A stretch of 64,000 nt of DNA from assembly GCF_024346395.1 (NCBI RefSeq), contig NZ_JAGQCW010000007.1, positions 1 through 64,000 of the forward strand. Reading direction: 5' to 3'. Positions within the stretch are counted from its first letter, which is position 1. Each line of letters begins with the position of its first letter. A program made the translations under genes and the position numbers. Origin of the DNA: Cyanobium sp. AMD-g. GTDB taxonomy: Bacteria > Cyanobacteriota > Cyanobacteriia > PCC-6307 > Cyanobiaceae. This document shows positions 8,962 to 19,364 of the stretch, one piece after another. The notes beneath the pieces are model-generated. The model did not search any database and was not told the origin of the DNA. It saw only the letters and a program-made list of their open reading frames with translations.

Positions 8962-10134
8962 GTGTGTGGCCCCGCGTTGGTCAAATTGCTGATTCCCAGG
9001 GAGACGGCTCCCGGAGAGCGGAGGGTCGCCGCGACCCCCGAAACGGTCAGGCGGCTGGTGGCCAAGGGGGCGACCCTGCAGGTGGAACAGGGGGCGGGCC
9101 AGTCGGCCGGCTTCCTCGACGCCGACTACGCCGCTGTGGGCGCCGAACTGTGGGACGGGGACGCCGGGGCCTGGGGGGCGGTCGATGGGGTGCTCTGTGT
9201 GCAGCCTCCCCGGAGCGAGGATCTCGGCCGCCTGCGCGAGGAAGCCCTGCTGGTGGGGCTGCTGGCCCCCTACGGAGCCACCGCCCTCGTCGAAACGCTC
9301 AACGGCCGGCAGGCCTCTGCCATCGCCCTCGAGCTGCTGCCACGGATCACCCGGGCCCAGTCGATGGACGTGCTCTCCTCCCAGGCCAACATCGCCGGCT
9401 ACAAGGCGGTGCTGCTGGCGGCGGCCGCCCTCGACCGCTACGTGCCGATGCTGATGACCGCGGCAGGCACGATCCAGCCCTCCCGGGTGCTGATCCTGGG
9501 GGCCGGCGTTGCCGGACTTCAGGCGCTGGCTACCGCCCGCCGTCTGGGTGGCGTGGTGTACGTCTCGGACGTGCGGCCGGCGGTGAAGGAGCAGGTGGAA
9601 TCCCTCGGGGGTCGCTTCATCGACCCGCCGCAGCTGGAGGAGGCCCCCGCGGAGGTGGGCGGCTATGCCCGTCAGGCCAGTGAGGCCTTCCTGGCGGCCC
9701 AGCGCCAGCAACTGGCCGACCAGCTGGCTTTGGCCGACATGGTGATCTGCACCGCCCTGGTGCCCGGCCGGCCGGCTCCCCGCCTGATCAGCGAGGAGAT
9801 GCTCGACGGCATGCGGTCCGGCGCGGTGGTGGTCGACCTGGCCGTGGCCCAGGGCGGCAACTGCTTCGGCACGATCCCCGGGGCCACGGTGGAGCGCCGC
9901 GGTGTGCTGCTGATCGGGGCCGATGCCCTGCCCAGCACCGTGCCCAACCACGCCAGCGCCCTGTACGCCCGCAACATTGCCACCCTCATTGAGCACGTGC
10001 TGGGCGAGGACGGCTTCCGGCTGGATCCGGAGGACCCGATCCTGGATGGCTGTCTGCTCACCCATGCCGGCGCCTGCCGCCGCGCCGACATCGTCGAACC
10101 CGCCGGCCTGTCCCCCATCGGAGCCCGTTCATGA
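8962..10134 (+). CDS. pntA: NAD(P) transhydrogenase alpha subunit, NAD-binding part
   Basis: 390 residues if translation begins at the GTG at 8962; a TTG at 8977, five codons later, fits the usual KLLIPRE start slightly better. The alanine-dehydrogenase-like domain I is intact, with RVLILGAGVAGLQALATARR as the NAD(H)-binding motif. This domain faces the cytoplasm and hands hydride to NADP+ on PntB, driven by the proton gradient. In cyanobacteria the alpha subunit is split; the membrane part follows with a 4-nt ATGA overlap. Confidence 0.93.
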   Translation: MCGPALVKLLIPRETAPGERRVAATPETVRRLVAKGATLQVEQGAGQSAGFLDADYAAVGAELWDGDAGAWGAVDGVLCVQPPRSEDLGRLREEALLVGLLAPYGATALVETLNGRQASAIALELLPRITRAQSMDVLSSQANIAGYKAVLLAAAALDRYVPMLMTAAGTIQPSRVLILGAGVAGLQALATARRLGGVVYVSDVRPAVKEQVESLGGRFIDPPQLEEAPAEVGGYARQASEAFLAAQRQQLADQLALADMVICTALVPGRPAPRLISEEMLDGMRSGAVVVDLAVAQGGNCFGTIPGATVERRGVLLIGADALPSTVPNHASALYARNIATLIEHVLGEDGFRLDPEDPILDGCLLTHAGACRRADIVEPAGLSPIGARS

Positions 10135-10420
10135 GCCTTCTGACGCAGTCCCTCTGGGTGCTCCTTCTGGGCAGCCTGCTGGGGCTGGAATTGATCGGCA
10201 AGGTGCCCCCCACCCTGCACACCCCACTGATGTCGGGGGCCAACGCCATCAGCGGCATCACCGTTCTGGCGTCCCTCACCCTCATCCAGCAGGCCGGAGA
10301 CAACACGGCCCTGCTGGTGATCGGAGCCCTCTCCCTGGGCTTCGCTCTCTACAACGTGATCGGCGGCTTCCTCGTCACCGATCGCATGCTCGCCATGTTC
10401 CGCCGCAAGGGTGACAGCCG

Positions 10421-10424
<4 letters not shown>
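10131..10424 (+). CDS. NAD(P) transhydrogenase alpha subunit, membrane part
   Basis: 97 residues that are nearly all membrane helix: an N-terminal helix, the conserved KVPPTLHTPLMSGANAISGI segment, and two further helices ending in NVIGGFLVTDRMLAMF. This is the split-off C-terminal membrane domain of PntA. With PntB it forms the proton channel. ATGA overlaps at both ends show translational coupling with the genes before and after it. Confidence 0.93.
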
Positions 10425-11851
<1,427 letters not shown>

Positions 11852-11866
11852 GGGTGGCTCGGGGTC

Positions 11867-12901
11867 GTGAACCAACTTCCCCACCATCTCGGCCTCCCCC
11901 CCTTCCGCCAGCGTTCCCCCTGGATCGGGGGGGATCTGCAGACCCTGCGGGACACCCTGAGGCCCCTGCGGTTCCCCCCCGATCGCGCTGAGGCCCTGAC
12001 CATCCCCCTGGCCGATGGCGGTCAGCTGCTGGGGCTGCTGGACCGCCCCGCCGGCGCCGCGCCGGCTGCCCTTGTGCTCGTGCTGCATGGGCTGGGGGGC
12101 TCCAGTGACGGCCCCGGCCCGCGCCGGCTGGCCCTGGCCCTGGTCGCCGAGGGGTTCGCCGTCCTGCGGCTCAACCTGCGGGGGGCCGGCCGGGGCCGGC
12201 CGCTCGCCTGGGGCACCTACTGCGCCTGCTGCAACGAGGATCTGCGGCCCGCCGTGGCCCTGGTCCGGCAGCTGGCCGCCGGCCGGCCCCTGTTCGGCGC
12301 CGGCATCTCCCTGGGCGGCACGGTGCTGCTCAACGGCAGCCTGGCCGGGCTGGCATTCGATGGCCTGGTCTGCGTCAGCAGCCCGCTGGAGCTCCATGTC
12401 TGCGCCGTCCAGTTCGAGCGCCGCCGTAACCGGGTGTACCAGCGCTGGCTGATGCGGCGCCTGCGGGAGCAGACCCTGGCTGATCCGGGCGGGCTCCAGG
12501 AGGCTGAACGCCTGGCGCTGGCGGGGCCCGCTCGGGCCCGCACGATCCGGGCCTTCGATGCGGCCATCACCGCCCCGCGCTGGGGTTTCGCCTCGGTGGC
12601 CGCCTACTACGACGCCGCCAGCCCCCTGGCGCCCCTGATCGCGGGCCGGCCCCTGCCCCCCACCCTGCTGCTCCATGCCGGCGACGACCCTTGGGTGCCG
12701 GTCGGACCGCTGCGTCAGCTGGCGGCCGCCAGCAGCGGCAAGGAGGCAGCGGCGTCCCGGCTGGTGCCCCGGATCGTGATCACCCCCCGGGGCGGCCACA
12801 ACGGCTTCCACGCCCCGGGCGACGGGCCCGCCGCCTGCTGGGCCGACCGGCTGGCGGTGGCCTGGCTGGGCCGCCTCAGCCGGGGTGAAGGGGACGGCTG
12901 A
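11867..12901 (+). CDS. YheT-like alpha/beta hydrolase
   Basis: 344 residues from a GTG at 11867. The N-terminal PWIGGDLQTL element and later LHGLGGSSDGP, LNLRGAGRG and nucleophile elbow GISLGG (Ser148) are typical of the YheT/UPF0017 family. The late GGHNGF supplies the likely catalytic His. The substrate is unknown; members act as esterases in vitro. The gene follows pntB closely and its 3' end overlaps the convergent ferredoxin gene by 26 nt. Confidence 0.85.
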   Translation: MNQLPHHLGLPPFRQRSPWIGGDLQTLRDTLRPLRFPPDRAEALTIPLADGGQLLGLLDRPAGAAPAALVLVLHGLGGSSDGPGPRRLALALVAEGFAVLRLNLRGAGRGRPLAWGTYCACCNEDLRPAVALVRQLAAGRPLFGAGISLGGTVLLNGSLAGLAFDGLVCVSSPLELHVCAVQFERRRNRVYQRWLMRRLREQTLADPGGLQEAERLALAGPARARTIRAFDAAITAPRWGFASVAAYYDAASPLAPLIAGRPLPPTLLLHAGDDPWVPVGPLRQLAAASSGKEAAASRLVPRIVITPRGGHNGFHAPGDGPAACWADRLAVAWLGRLSRGEGDG

Positions 12902-13226
12902 AGGGGGTGCGCCGCACGATCCACTCCTCGATCGGCACCCCGCCGATGACGTGCTCATGCACGATCCGTTCGATCCGCTCCGGGGTGACGCCCCCGTAGG
13001 TGATCCCCTCCGGCCAGAGGAGCAGCACCGGGCCCTCACAGCAGACGCGCAGACAGTCGGCCTTGGTGCGCAGCACCACCCCCTGGGGGCGGCCGGGATC
13101 CTCCAGCCCCAGCTCCCGCACCAGCTGCTTGAGCCGGTTCCAGCTGGCCGCACCGACGGCCGGATCGCCGCAGAGCGCCTTGGTGGGGGTGGCGCAGAGC
13201 AGCAGGTGGTGCTGGACGCCGCTCAC
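12876..13226 (-). CDS. Thioredoxin-like [2Fe-2S] ferredoxin
   Basis: 116 residues from the GTG at 13226, which overlaps the dxr stop as GTGA; a longer frame runs into dxr and is less likely. The pattern of C11, C19 and then C58, C62, C63 ([20 protein letters not shown]) is that of the thioredoxin-like 2Fe-2S ferredoxins related to the NuoE/HoxE fold. These are small cytoplasmic electron carriers. Translational coupling to dxr hints at co-expression with the isoprenoid pathway, whose late enzymes need ferredoxin, but a direct link is inference. Confidence 0.85.
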   Translation of the reverse strand: MSGVQHHLLLCATPTKALCGDPAVGAASWNRLKQLVRELGLEDPGRPQGVVLRTKADCLRVCCEGPVLLLWPEGITYGGVTPERIERIVHEHVIGGVPIEEWIVRRTPFSRPLHPG

Positions 13227-14473
13227 GCCGGCAGGGCCGGCGCCGGATGGCTGCACAGCGCGGCGGCTGCCTCGCGGGTGGCCAGCCGCGCCCAGCCGTC
13301 CACCGCCAGCACGTCCTCGAGGGAGGGGGTGCCGTGGTGGTCGGCGCGGTGGCGGTCGCAGACGCGCTCAATCAGCTGGGGGATGGCCAGGAAGGGGATG
13401 GCCTCCTCCAGGAACAGGGCCACCGCCTGCTCGTTGGCGGCGTTGAGGACGGCGGGCATGGTGCCGCCGGCCCGGCCGGCCGCATAGGCCAGTTCCATGC
13501 AGGGGTACTTCTTCCTGTCGGGGGCGCGGAAGGTGAGCTGGCCCACGGCGGTGAGGTCAAGGCGGCGCCAGGGGGTCTCCAGCCGCTCCGGCCAGCTGAG
13601 GCAGTAGAGCAGGGGCAGCTTCATGTCGGGCCAGCCCAGCTGGGCCAGCACCGAGGAATCGGCCAGCTCCACCATCGAGTGGATGATGCTCTGGGGGTGG
13701 ATGACGATCTCGATGTGGTCGTAGTCGAGGCCGAACAGGTAGTGGGCTTCGATCACCTCCAGCCCCTTGTTCATCAAGGTGGCGGAATCCACCGTGATCT
13801 TGCGCCCCATGCTCCAGTTGGGGTGGCTGGTGGCATCGGCCACGGTGGCCTTGGCCAGATCGGCGGCGGGCCAGTCGCGGAAGGCGCCGCCGGAGGCGGT
13901 GAGCTGGATCCGCCGCAGACCGGGTGTGGGGACACCGGTGGAGAGGCGGGCGGTGTCCGCCCAGGGGGTGCCCTGCAGGCACTGGAACAGGGCCGAGTGT
14001 TCGGAGTCGGCGGGCAGCAGCCGGCTGCCACTGCGCTTGAGCTCAGGCAGCACCACCGGGCCGGCGGCGATCAGGGTCTCCTTGTTGGCCAGGGCCAGGT
14101 CCTTGCCGGCCCGGATCGCCGCCAGGGTGGGCAGCAGGCCGGCGCAGCCGACGATGCCGGTGACCACCAGGTCGGCGCTGGGCCAGGCGGCGGCGGCGCA
14201 GAGGCCGTCGGTTCCCCCCACCAGTTCAGGCAGCCGGGCCGGACGCTGGGCCGGTTCCAGGGCCGCCAGGCGGCTGGCCAGTTCGGCGAGGCGGTCGGCA
14301 TCGGCCAGGGCCACCACCTCCGGGGCATGGCGCAGGATCTGCTCCATCAGCAGATCCAGGTTGTTGCCGGCGGTGAGGGCCACCACCTTGAAGCGGTCGG
14401 GGAACTCCTCGGCGATCTCCAGGGTCTGGGTGCCGATCGACCCGGTGGAGCCCAGCACGGCGATGGCTTTCAC
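13223..14473 (-). CDS. dxr: 1-deoxy-D-xylulose 5-phosphate reductoisomerase
   Basis: 416 residues. The NADPH-binding motif [14 protein letters not shown] is at the start, and the catalytic regions [27 protein letters not shown] and [15 protein letters not shown] are intact, including the metal and substrate ligands. It makes 2-C-methyl-D-erythritol 4-phosphate, the committed intermediate of the MEP isoprenoid pathway that feeds chlorophyll phytol, carotenoids and quinones. The stop is shared with the start of the downstream ferredoxin gene. Confidence 0.97.
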   Translation of the reverse strand: MKAIAVLGSTGSIGTQTLEIAEEFPDRFKVVALTAGNNLDLLMEQILRHAPEVVALADADRLAELASRLAALEPAQRPARLPELVGGTDGLCAAAAWPSADLVVTGIVGCAGLLPTLAAIRAGKDLALANKETLIAAGPVVLPELKRSGSRLLPADSEHSALFQCLQGTPWADTARLSTGVPTPGLRRIQLTASGGAFRDWPAADLAKATVADATSHPNWSMGRKITVDSATLMNKGLEVIEAHYLFGLDYDHIEIVIHPQSIIHSMVELADSSVLAQLGWPDMKLPLLYCLSWPERLETPWRRLDLTAVGQLTFRAPDRKKYPCMELAYAAGRAGGTMPAVLNAANEQAVALFLEEAIPFLAIPQLIERVCDRHRADHHGTPSLEDVLAVDGWARLATREAAAALCSHPAPALPA

Positions 14474-14565
14474 AGGCTGGCCCCAGCAGGATGGACGGCG
14501 TTCCAGTGTCCCATCTCCGGACGCCGATGACGCTGGCTTAACTGGGGCGACACCGAACCGCTTTC

Positions 14566-14787
14566 ATGTCTTGGTTGCAGCGCTGGAACTTCATCGAGCG
14601 GGCCCGGATCGAGCGCCAGCTCTGGGAGGCTTTCGAGCGTCGTGAGGACCTCGAGGTGCTGGTGGAGGAGTGCCGCGCCGCGGTGGCGGCCGGCGATCGC
14701 GAGCGGGCCTTCCAGCTGGAGGTGTGGCAGACCACCCTGCAGCGGATCCGCAAGATCGAGGCGTTGATGGCCGGCAAGCAGCCCTGA
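14566..14787 (+). CDS. Small helical hypothetical protein
   Basis: 73 residues, almost entirely charged helix (FIERARIERQLWEAFERRED, VEECRAAVAAGDRERAF). It looks like a coiled-coil or helical hairpin and has no signal or membrane segment. No family is recognised. It stands at the left border of the glycosyltransferase region, convergent with the GT9 gene. Confidence 0.6.
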   Translation: MSWLQRWNFIERARIERQLWEAFERREDLEVLVEECRAAVAAGDRERAFQLEVWQTTLQRIRKIEALMAGKQP

Positions 14788-14799
14788 GCCGGAGGCTCC

Positions 14800-15948
14800 T
14801 CAGGAGCGCCGGCTGCCCTGCTGCCAGGCCTGCTGCACCAGGGGCCACACCGCCTCGGGCGGCAGCCCGTCCATGCAGGCGTGACGCTCCAGGGGGCAGG
14901 CGGGGTTCTCGAAGCGCACCTGGAGGCAGCCGCCGCAGCGCTGCCGGCTGCGGCTGACCCAGACATGGTCGGCCCGGGGGGCCCAGAGATCCCGGGGGCT
15001 GGCACCGATGCCGTCGGCGTCGGTGCCGAACAGGGCCACGGTGGGGCAACCGGCGGCCGCGGCCAGATGCAGCGGGCCGGAATCGATGGCGATGCAGAGC
15101 CGGCTGCGGGCCAGGGCCCCCACCAGCACCGGCAGGCTGAGCCGCCCGCGCAGGTCCCGCAGGCCGGCGCGGGCCAGCAGGGCCCGCTCGAGCCGGTCGC
15201 CGGACTGGCGCGGCTCCGCGGGGGGAGGGCCGCCGATCAGGCCGATGGCCCCGGCCGCCAGGCCCATCTCCCGTCGCAGGCGCTCCAGCAGGGCCAGCCA
15301 GTTCTGCAGCGGCCAGAGCTTGGCGGCACGCTCACCGTTCACGGCGATCAGCACCGGCGGCAGCCCAGGCGGTGCGGGCTCCCAGGGGAGTTCCACCCGT
15401 TCGAAGTCGGTGTCCACCCAGGCGACGCGGCAGTGCAGTTCGCGGATGCTGTTGCTGGCGATCCAGCCGCCGTAGCGCTCCACCAGGGTGGGACTGGCCC
15501 AGTGGGGATCGAGGGCCAGAGCCTGCAGGGGGTGGTCGCCGGGCGGGATCGGCGCCGCTCCGACCACGAAGCGGGGTGCCAGGGCCCTGGCCCAGGCGGC
15601 GGTGTGGGGGGCGTGGCCGTCGGCGTTGATGACCAGATCCACCCCGTCGTTCTGGCTCCGGTCCGCCAGGGTTCGCCGCCACTGCGCCAGGGCCGGCAGG
15701 GCCGCCGGGCCCTGCTCCGCCAGGGGAAGGCTGGCGTCGATCCAGGGATTGAGCCACTCCAGCTCCCGGGTGCGCTGGCTGCCCACGTAGGTGATCAGGG
15801 CGTCGGGATACTTGCAGCGCAGCCCCCGCAGCAGCGGCTGGAGCACCACATAGTTGCCCAGCTTGGCGGCCCCGAGCACCACGATCCGGGGCCGTGGGCC
15901 GAGATCCTCGTCCTGGAACCGGCGCATCAGGCGGGGCAGGGTGTTCAT
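14800..15948 (-). CDS. Glycosyltransferase family 9 (heptosyltransferase-like)
   Basis: 382 residues from the ATG at 15948, which overlaps the upstream gene stop as ATGA. The GT9 two-lobed GT-B fold is indicated by RIVVLGAAKLGNYVVLQPLLRGL at the start, INGE-type AVNGERAAKLW in the middle and LCIAIDSGPLHLAAAAGCPTVALFG near the C-terminus. A cysteine-rich C-terminal segment (CGGCLQVRFENPACPLERHAC) is common in this family. Such enzymes transfer sugars from nucleotide donors onto glycans or surface molecules. It is the third gene of an apparent operon that begins with the RTX-like protein. Confidence 0.88.
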   Translation of the reverse strand: MNTLPRLMRRFQDEDLGPRPRIVVLGAAKLGNYVVLQPLLRGLRCKYPDALITYVGSQRTRELEWLNPWIDASLPLAEQGPAALPALAQWRRTLADRSQNDGVDLVINADGHAPHTAAWARALAPRFVVGAAPIPPGDHPLQALALDPHWASPTLVERYGGWIASNSIRELHCRVAWVDTDFERVELPWEPAPPGLPPVLIAVNGERAAKLWPLQNWLALLERLRREMGLAAGAIGLIGGPPPAEPRQSGDRLERALLARAGLRDLRGRLSLPVLVGALARSRLCIAIDSGPLHLAAAAGCPTVALFGTDADGIGASPRDLWAPRADHVWVSRSRQRCGGCLQVRFENPACPLERHACMDGLPPEAVWPLVQQAWQQGSRRS

Positions 15949-16988
15949 GGCCGCCCGGAGCCGACGGGGCCGACCGGATCGGCCGTCGGGGGAGGGGCCG
16001 GCTCCAGCATCCACTGGCTCAGCCAGCGGCGCATCCAGGTGCCGCGATGGGGATGCTCCAGCCGCCGTCGGCTGTGCAGCCAGAGGCTGTTGAGCAGGAA
16101 GGTGGTGCGGTTGCAGGCCTCCAGTCGGGGGTCACTGGCGATGGTGGCGCTGGTCGTGGGGTTGGCCCGCAGCTGCAGGCTCTGGAGGTCGTCAGGGGTG
16201 ATCCATTCGACGGAGTCGCTGGCGCGCAGGCGCTCGGCGTAGTCGATGTCCTCGCAATAGGCCGGGTGGAAGTTGGCATCGAAGAGGCCCACCCGATCCC
16301 AGACGGCCGGGGTGATGGCGAAGGCGGAGAACTCCTGGGGGGACGGCAGCAGCGGCAGGAACTGGGGACGGGATGGGTCGACCCGCTCGATCAGCCGGGC
16401 CAGGACTCCTGGCGCGAACACCACATCGTTGTTGACCAGCAGGGCGAAGGGCGCCTCGGGAAAGGCCGTGAGGATCGCGTTCCAGCTGGAGGCGACACCC
16501 TGGTTGGAGAACGGCCGGGCCACCCGCACCTGGCCGATGCCAGCGGGCGGCTCCCGCTCCAGCTGGGCCAGCAGCCGGCCGAGGGCCGCACTGTCGCGGA
16601 GGCCGGAGGCGATGCTGTTGTCGACAATGGCGAGCGTCTCGACGGGGTGGTCGAGGCTGTCGAGCAGACGCAGCAGCAGATCGGGCCGGTTGAGGATCGG
16701 AACGCCCAGAAGCGGGATGGCGGTCGGCGTGGATGTTCGGGGGCAGACCCCATCCAGCTGCCGCCAGAAGTCGTCCACCGGGGTGCGATCGCCGCTGAGG
16801 GAGGCGTACTGGGCCAGGCAGCCCCAGAGGTCGGGATTGGTGAGCTCGCCGCGGCAGGGGGACGACGGCAGCGTGGAGAAATAGGTCCTGGTCCAGAGAT
16901 GAAGGAGGGACTTGGCTGCCGCCATGTCCCCCTTCTGGAGGCAGGTGATGTAGTTACGGGCGAAGCGGGTCTGTTCCAAGCGGGCCAC
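15945..16988 (-). CDS. Glycosyltransferase family 2
   Basis: 347 residues. After a helical N-terminal segment of about 90 residues, the GT-A domain begins at IPLLGVPILNRPDLL and carries NNDVVF, the DxD-like metal/sugar-nucleotide site, and HPAYCEDIDYAERLR, which resembles the ED acceptor-side motif. It probably adds sugar to a cell-surface or secreted acceptor. It lies 15 bp after the RTX-like gene and overlaps the GT9 gene by 4 nt, so the three are likely one transcript. Confidence 0.88.
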   Translation of the reverse strand: MARLEQTRFARNYITCLQKGDMAAAKSLLHLWTRTYFSTLPSSPCRGELTNPDLWGCLAQYASLSGDRTPVDDFWRQLDGVCPRTSTPTAIPLLGVPILNRPDLLLRLLDSLDHPVETLAIVDNSIASGLRDSAALGRLLAQLEREPPAGIGQVRVARPFSNQGVASSWNAILTAFPEAPFALLVNNDVVFAPGVLARLIERVDPSRPQFLPLLPSPQEFSAFAITPAVWDRVGLFDANFHPAYCEDIDYAERLRASDSVEWITPDDLQSLQLRANPTTSATIASDPRLEACNRTTFLLNSLWLHSRRRLEHPHRGTWMRRWLSQWMLEPAPPPTADPVGPVGSGRP

Positions 16989-17003
16989 CGGTGGCTGGGG
17001 TCA

Positions 17004-17771
17004 TCAGCCGAAGGTGATGGAGTCGCCCTGGGTGGAGATGAAGGCCGTCTGGCTGGTATCGAAGGTGTATTCCTCACCGCCGATGATGAGTAGATCGCCG
17101 TCGCCGGCGCCGAAGATCTGGGTGCCGTTGCCGAGATCTCCTCTGGTGTTGAAGAAGACCTGGTCGACGGCGGCATCGTTTTCGCCGAGGTTGATCCAGG
17201 TGTCCTTCACCTTGGCAGAGAAGTCAAGGATGTCTGCCCCTTGGCCAAGCATGATGGTGGAATCGCTGACCTTGCCCCCGAAGATCAGGGTGTCATCGCC
17301 GGAGCCGGTGCTGATCCGTACCGAATCAGCCTTGCCTGTGATGGTGTAGCTGTCGGCCCCAGCGCCGGAGGTCATGGTGGTGTTCTTGAGGGCACCGGTG
17401 ATGGCGGTGTTGTCACCACTGCCAAGGGAAATGGTGCCCCTGGTGATGTCGGTTGCGATCAGGGTGTCGTCGCCAGCACCTGTGCTGATGGACGTATTCC
17501 GTGTATTGCCCGTGAAGGTGACGGTGTTGTCGTCGGCGTTGCCGGCGTAGGAAATGTCCTTGGAGGCTCCAGAGAACGTGGTGCGCGTGTCACCAGTGGT
17601 GGACTCCTTGATGCCCACATCCTCGATGCTCCGGCCCTTGTTGGGGAAGACGCGGGTGTTGACCGTGTCAGCGCTGAGGCTGGTGAGAACCCTGGCGCCG
17701 GAGGTGGTGGTCTGGGTGATCGTCTCGCCCGAATTCGGCACGAAGATCGAAAGGGTATCGGAGGAAGCCAT
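17004..17771 (-). CDS. Acidic RTX-like repeat protein, candidate type I secretion substrate
   Basis: 255 residues from the ATG at 17771 (a TTG ten codons upstream is less likely). There is no N-terminal signal peptide and no cysteine. From about residue 80 the protein is built of turns of roughly 20 residues containing STGAGDDTLI, SLGSGDN, TSGAGADSY, STGSGDDTLIF and LGQGADILDF. These are RTX-type calcium-binding glycine/aspartate repeats that form a parallel beta-roll. Such proteins leave the cell through type I exporters using a C-terminal signal, here the hydrophobic/Thr-rich tail. An ABC/HlyD exporter is 4 kb away, and two glycosyltransferases follow in the same operon. Confidence 0.75.
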   Translation of the reverse strand: MASSDTLSIFVPNSGETITQTTTSGARVLTSLSADTVNTRVFPNKGRSIEDVGIKESTTGDTRTTFSGASKDISYAGNADDNTVTFTGNTRNTSISTGAGDDTLIATDITRGTISLGSGDNTAITGALKNTTMTSGAGADSYTITGKADSVRISTGSGDDTLIFGGKVSDSTIMLGQGADILDFSAKVKDTWINLGENDAAVDQVFFNTRGDLGNGTQIFGAGDGDLLIIGGEEYTFDTSQTAFISTQGDSITFG

Positions 17772-17999
17772 CTCGAGAAAAATGCCGGATATTCGTTGCA
17801 ATGAAGCTTATGGGCTTGTATTTGAACCCGCGTGTATCCCGTGTAACGTTTTCAACTTACTCTCCTAAACATCTCACTAATAGTGATCAAAGCCTAAGGT
17901 TGTCTTTGTTGGTCCTATGTTGCTGCCCCGCGAACTACAGGCAGACTTTCAGGAAAGATATCCTTGCCATAGTGCTACCGCTTGGCCACTATTCCTGTC
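17772..17999. promoter_or_regulatory. AT-rich divergent promoter region with a perfect 13-nt palindrome
   Basis: This 228-bp gap separates the RTX-like gene (leftward) from the TPR/GT9-like gene (rightward) and is clearly richer in A and T than its surroundings. It contains tcactaAtagtga at 17874-17886, two perfect 6-nt arms around one base, a plausible binding site for a dimeric regulator. On the reverse strand TTGAAA occurs downstream of the palindrome, but no convincing -10 partner at 16-18 bp was found. I infer that both divergent transcripts start here. Confidence 0.45.
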
Positions 18000-19364
18000 A
18001 TGCCAGTGCTTTCCGGTCATTCCGATTTCGAGCAGGTCCTTCAGGAAGTGAGGCAGGCGGAGCGCCGGCAGGAATGGCGTGAAGCCGCCTGCATGTACCA
18101 GGAGCTGATTGGGGCGCATGCTGCAGATGGGCCGTTGATCCTGCGTGCCGCCAATGCCCTCTGGCTCTCGGATCAGCCGGAGGAGGCCCTGGTGCTCTAC
18201 CGGCGGGCCTCTTTGCTGGTGCCGTCCAGCCCCGCCCCCCTCATGGGCCTCGGCAACTGCCTGCGGGATCTCAACCGCTTTGAGGCGGCCGATCGTGCCT
18301 TCCGGGCCAGCCGCCAGTTGCTGGACGGCCCAGAGGTGGCCTGCAACCATGCCTCGGTGCTGATCGGCCTGGAGGCCTACGGGGAGGCCTACGCCCTGGC
18401 GGAGCGCCGGTTCGAACTGTCCAGCCACGCCCCCGGACCGGAGGGAGGGGTGGCGGCTGTGGTGGCCGCGGCACGGCGACTGCACGTTCGCACCGAACAG
18501 GGCCTGGGCGATGGCCTGCAGTACCTGCGCTGGATTCCCCCTTTGATGGAGCAGGCCGCGGTACGGGGCCAGAGGGTGGTACTGGAGGTGGAGCCGTCGC
18601 TGGTGGCCCTGTTGCAGGTGGGGCTGGCCTGGTTGTCCCAGCCGCCAGAGGTGCGGGCCCGACCCGAACCCGACGCAGACGGCGCCGGGGATTCCACTGG
18701 CCGGAACCTGGTGAGCCTGCTGTCGCTGCCGGCGGCCCTGGGCGGCGCCCCATGCCCCCAGCCCCCGGGGCCGGATGGGCAGGGCACCTATCTGCGGGAC
18801 CTGGACCCCGCCGCCTGCGCTGATGGCTACGGCCGGCCACCGCGGATCGGGCTCACCTGGGCCAGCGGCCGCAAGCTCAGCGATGGCTTCACCTGTCGGG
18901 AATACCGCAAGCGCAGCCTGCCGGCCGCCGCCCTGGTGCGACTGGTGCAGGGGGTGGTGGCCCTGGGATGCGAGCCGGTGTTGCTGCAGCAGGGGGAGGA
19001 CCGCCAGCTGGCGGAGCCGGTGGGTGATCTGTTCGGCGGGGCCATCGACCCAACCGGTGATTTCCTCGCCACGGCCCGGGTGCTGGCCGGCACCGACCTG
19101 GTGATCACGGTGGACACGGCCATGGCCCACCTGGCTGGCGCGATGGGCCATCCGGCCTGGGTGCTGCTGCCCTTCAGCGCCGATCCCCGCTGGCTGAGGC
19201 AGCGGCACGACAGCCCCTGGTACCCGAGTCTGCGCCTGTTCCGCCAGGCCGACGACCGGGACTGGCGGCTGGTGGTGGAGACGGTGCTGCAGGCCCTTCA
19301 GCGCAGCAGGCGCAGGCTGCGGATCAGGGCTTCGAAGGCCTCGGCGGCCCGGTTCACCTCGTAG
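18000..19364 (+). CDS. TPR protein with GT9-like C-terminal domain
   Basis: 454 residues from the ATG at 18000; a TTG six codons upstream is possible. The first 150 or so residues are TPR-like helical repeats (NALWLSDQPEEALVLYRRAS, GLGNCLRDLNRFEAADRAFR). The C-terminal half is GT-B like: RIGLTWASGRK, then TDLVITVDTAMAHLAGAMGHPAWVLLPF and RHDSPWYPSLRLFRQ. This TPR-plus-GT9 layout is common in bacterial protein- or glycan-glycosylation loci. The last 67 nt overlap the 3' end of the convergent GT4 gene. Confidence 0.85.
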   Translation: MPVLSGHSDFEQVLQEVRQAERRQEWREAACMYQELIGAHAADGPLILRAANALWLSDQPEEALVLYRRASLLVPSSPAPLMGLGNCLRDLNRFEAADRAFRASRQLLDGPEVACNHASVLIGLEAYGEAYALAERRFELSSHAPGPEGGVAAVVAAARRLHVRTEQGLGDGLQYLRWIPPLMEQAAVRGQRVVLEVEPSLVALLQVGLAWLSQPPEVRARPEPDADGAGDSTGRNLVSLLSLPAALGGAPCPQPPGPDGQGTYLRDLDPAACADGYGRPPRIGLTWASGRKLSDGFTCREYRKRSLPAAALVRLVQGVVALGCEPVLLQQGEDRQLAEPVGDLFGGAIDPTGDFLATARVLAGTDLVITVDTAMAHLAGAMGHPAWVLLPFSADPRWLRQRHDSPWYPSLRLFRQADDRDWRLVVETVLQALQRSRRRLRIRASKASAARFTS

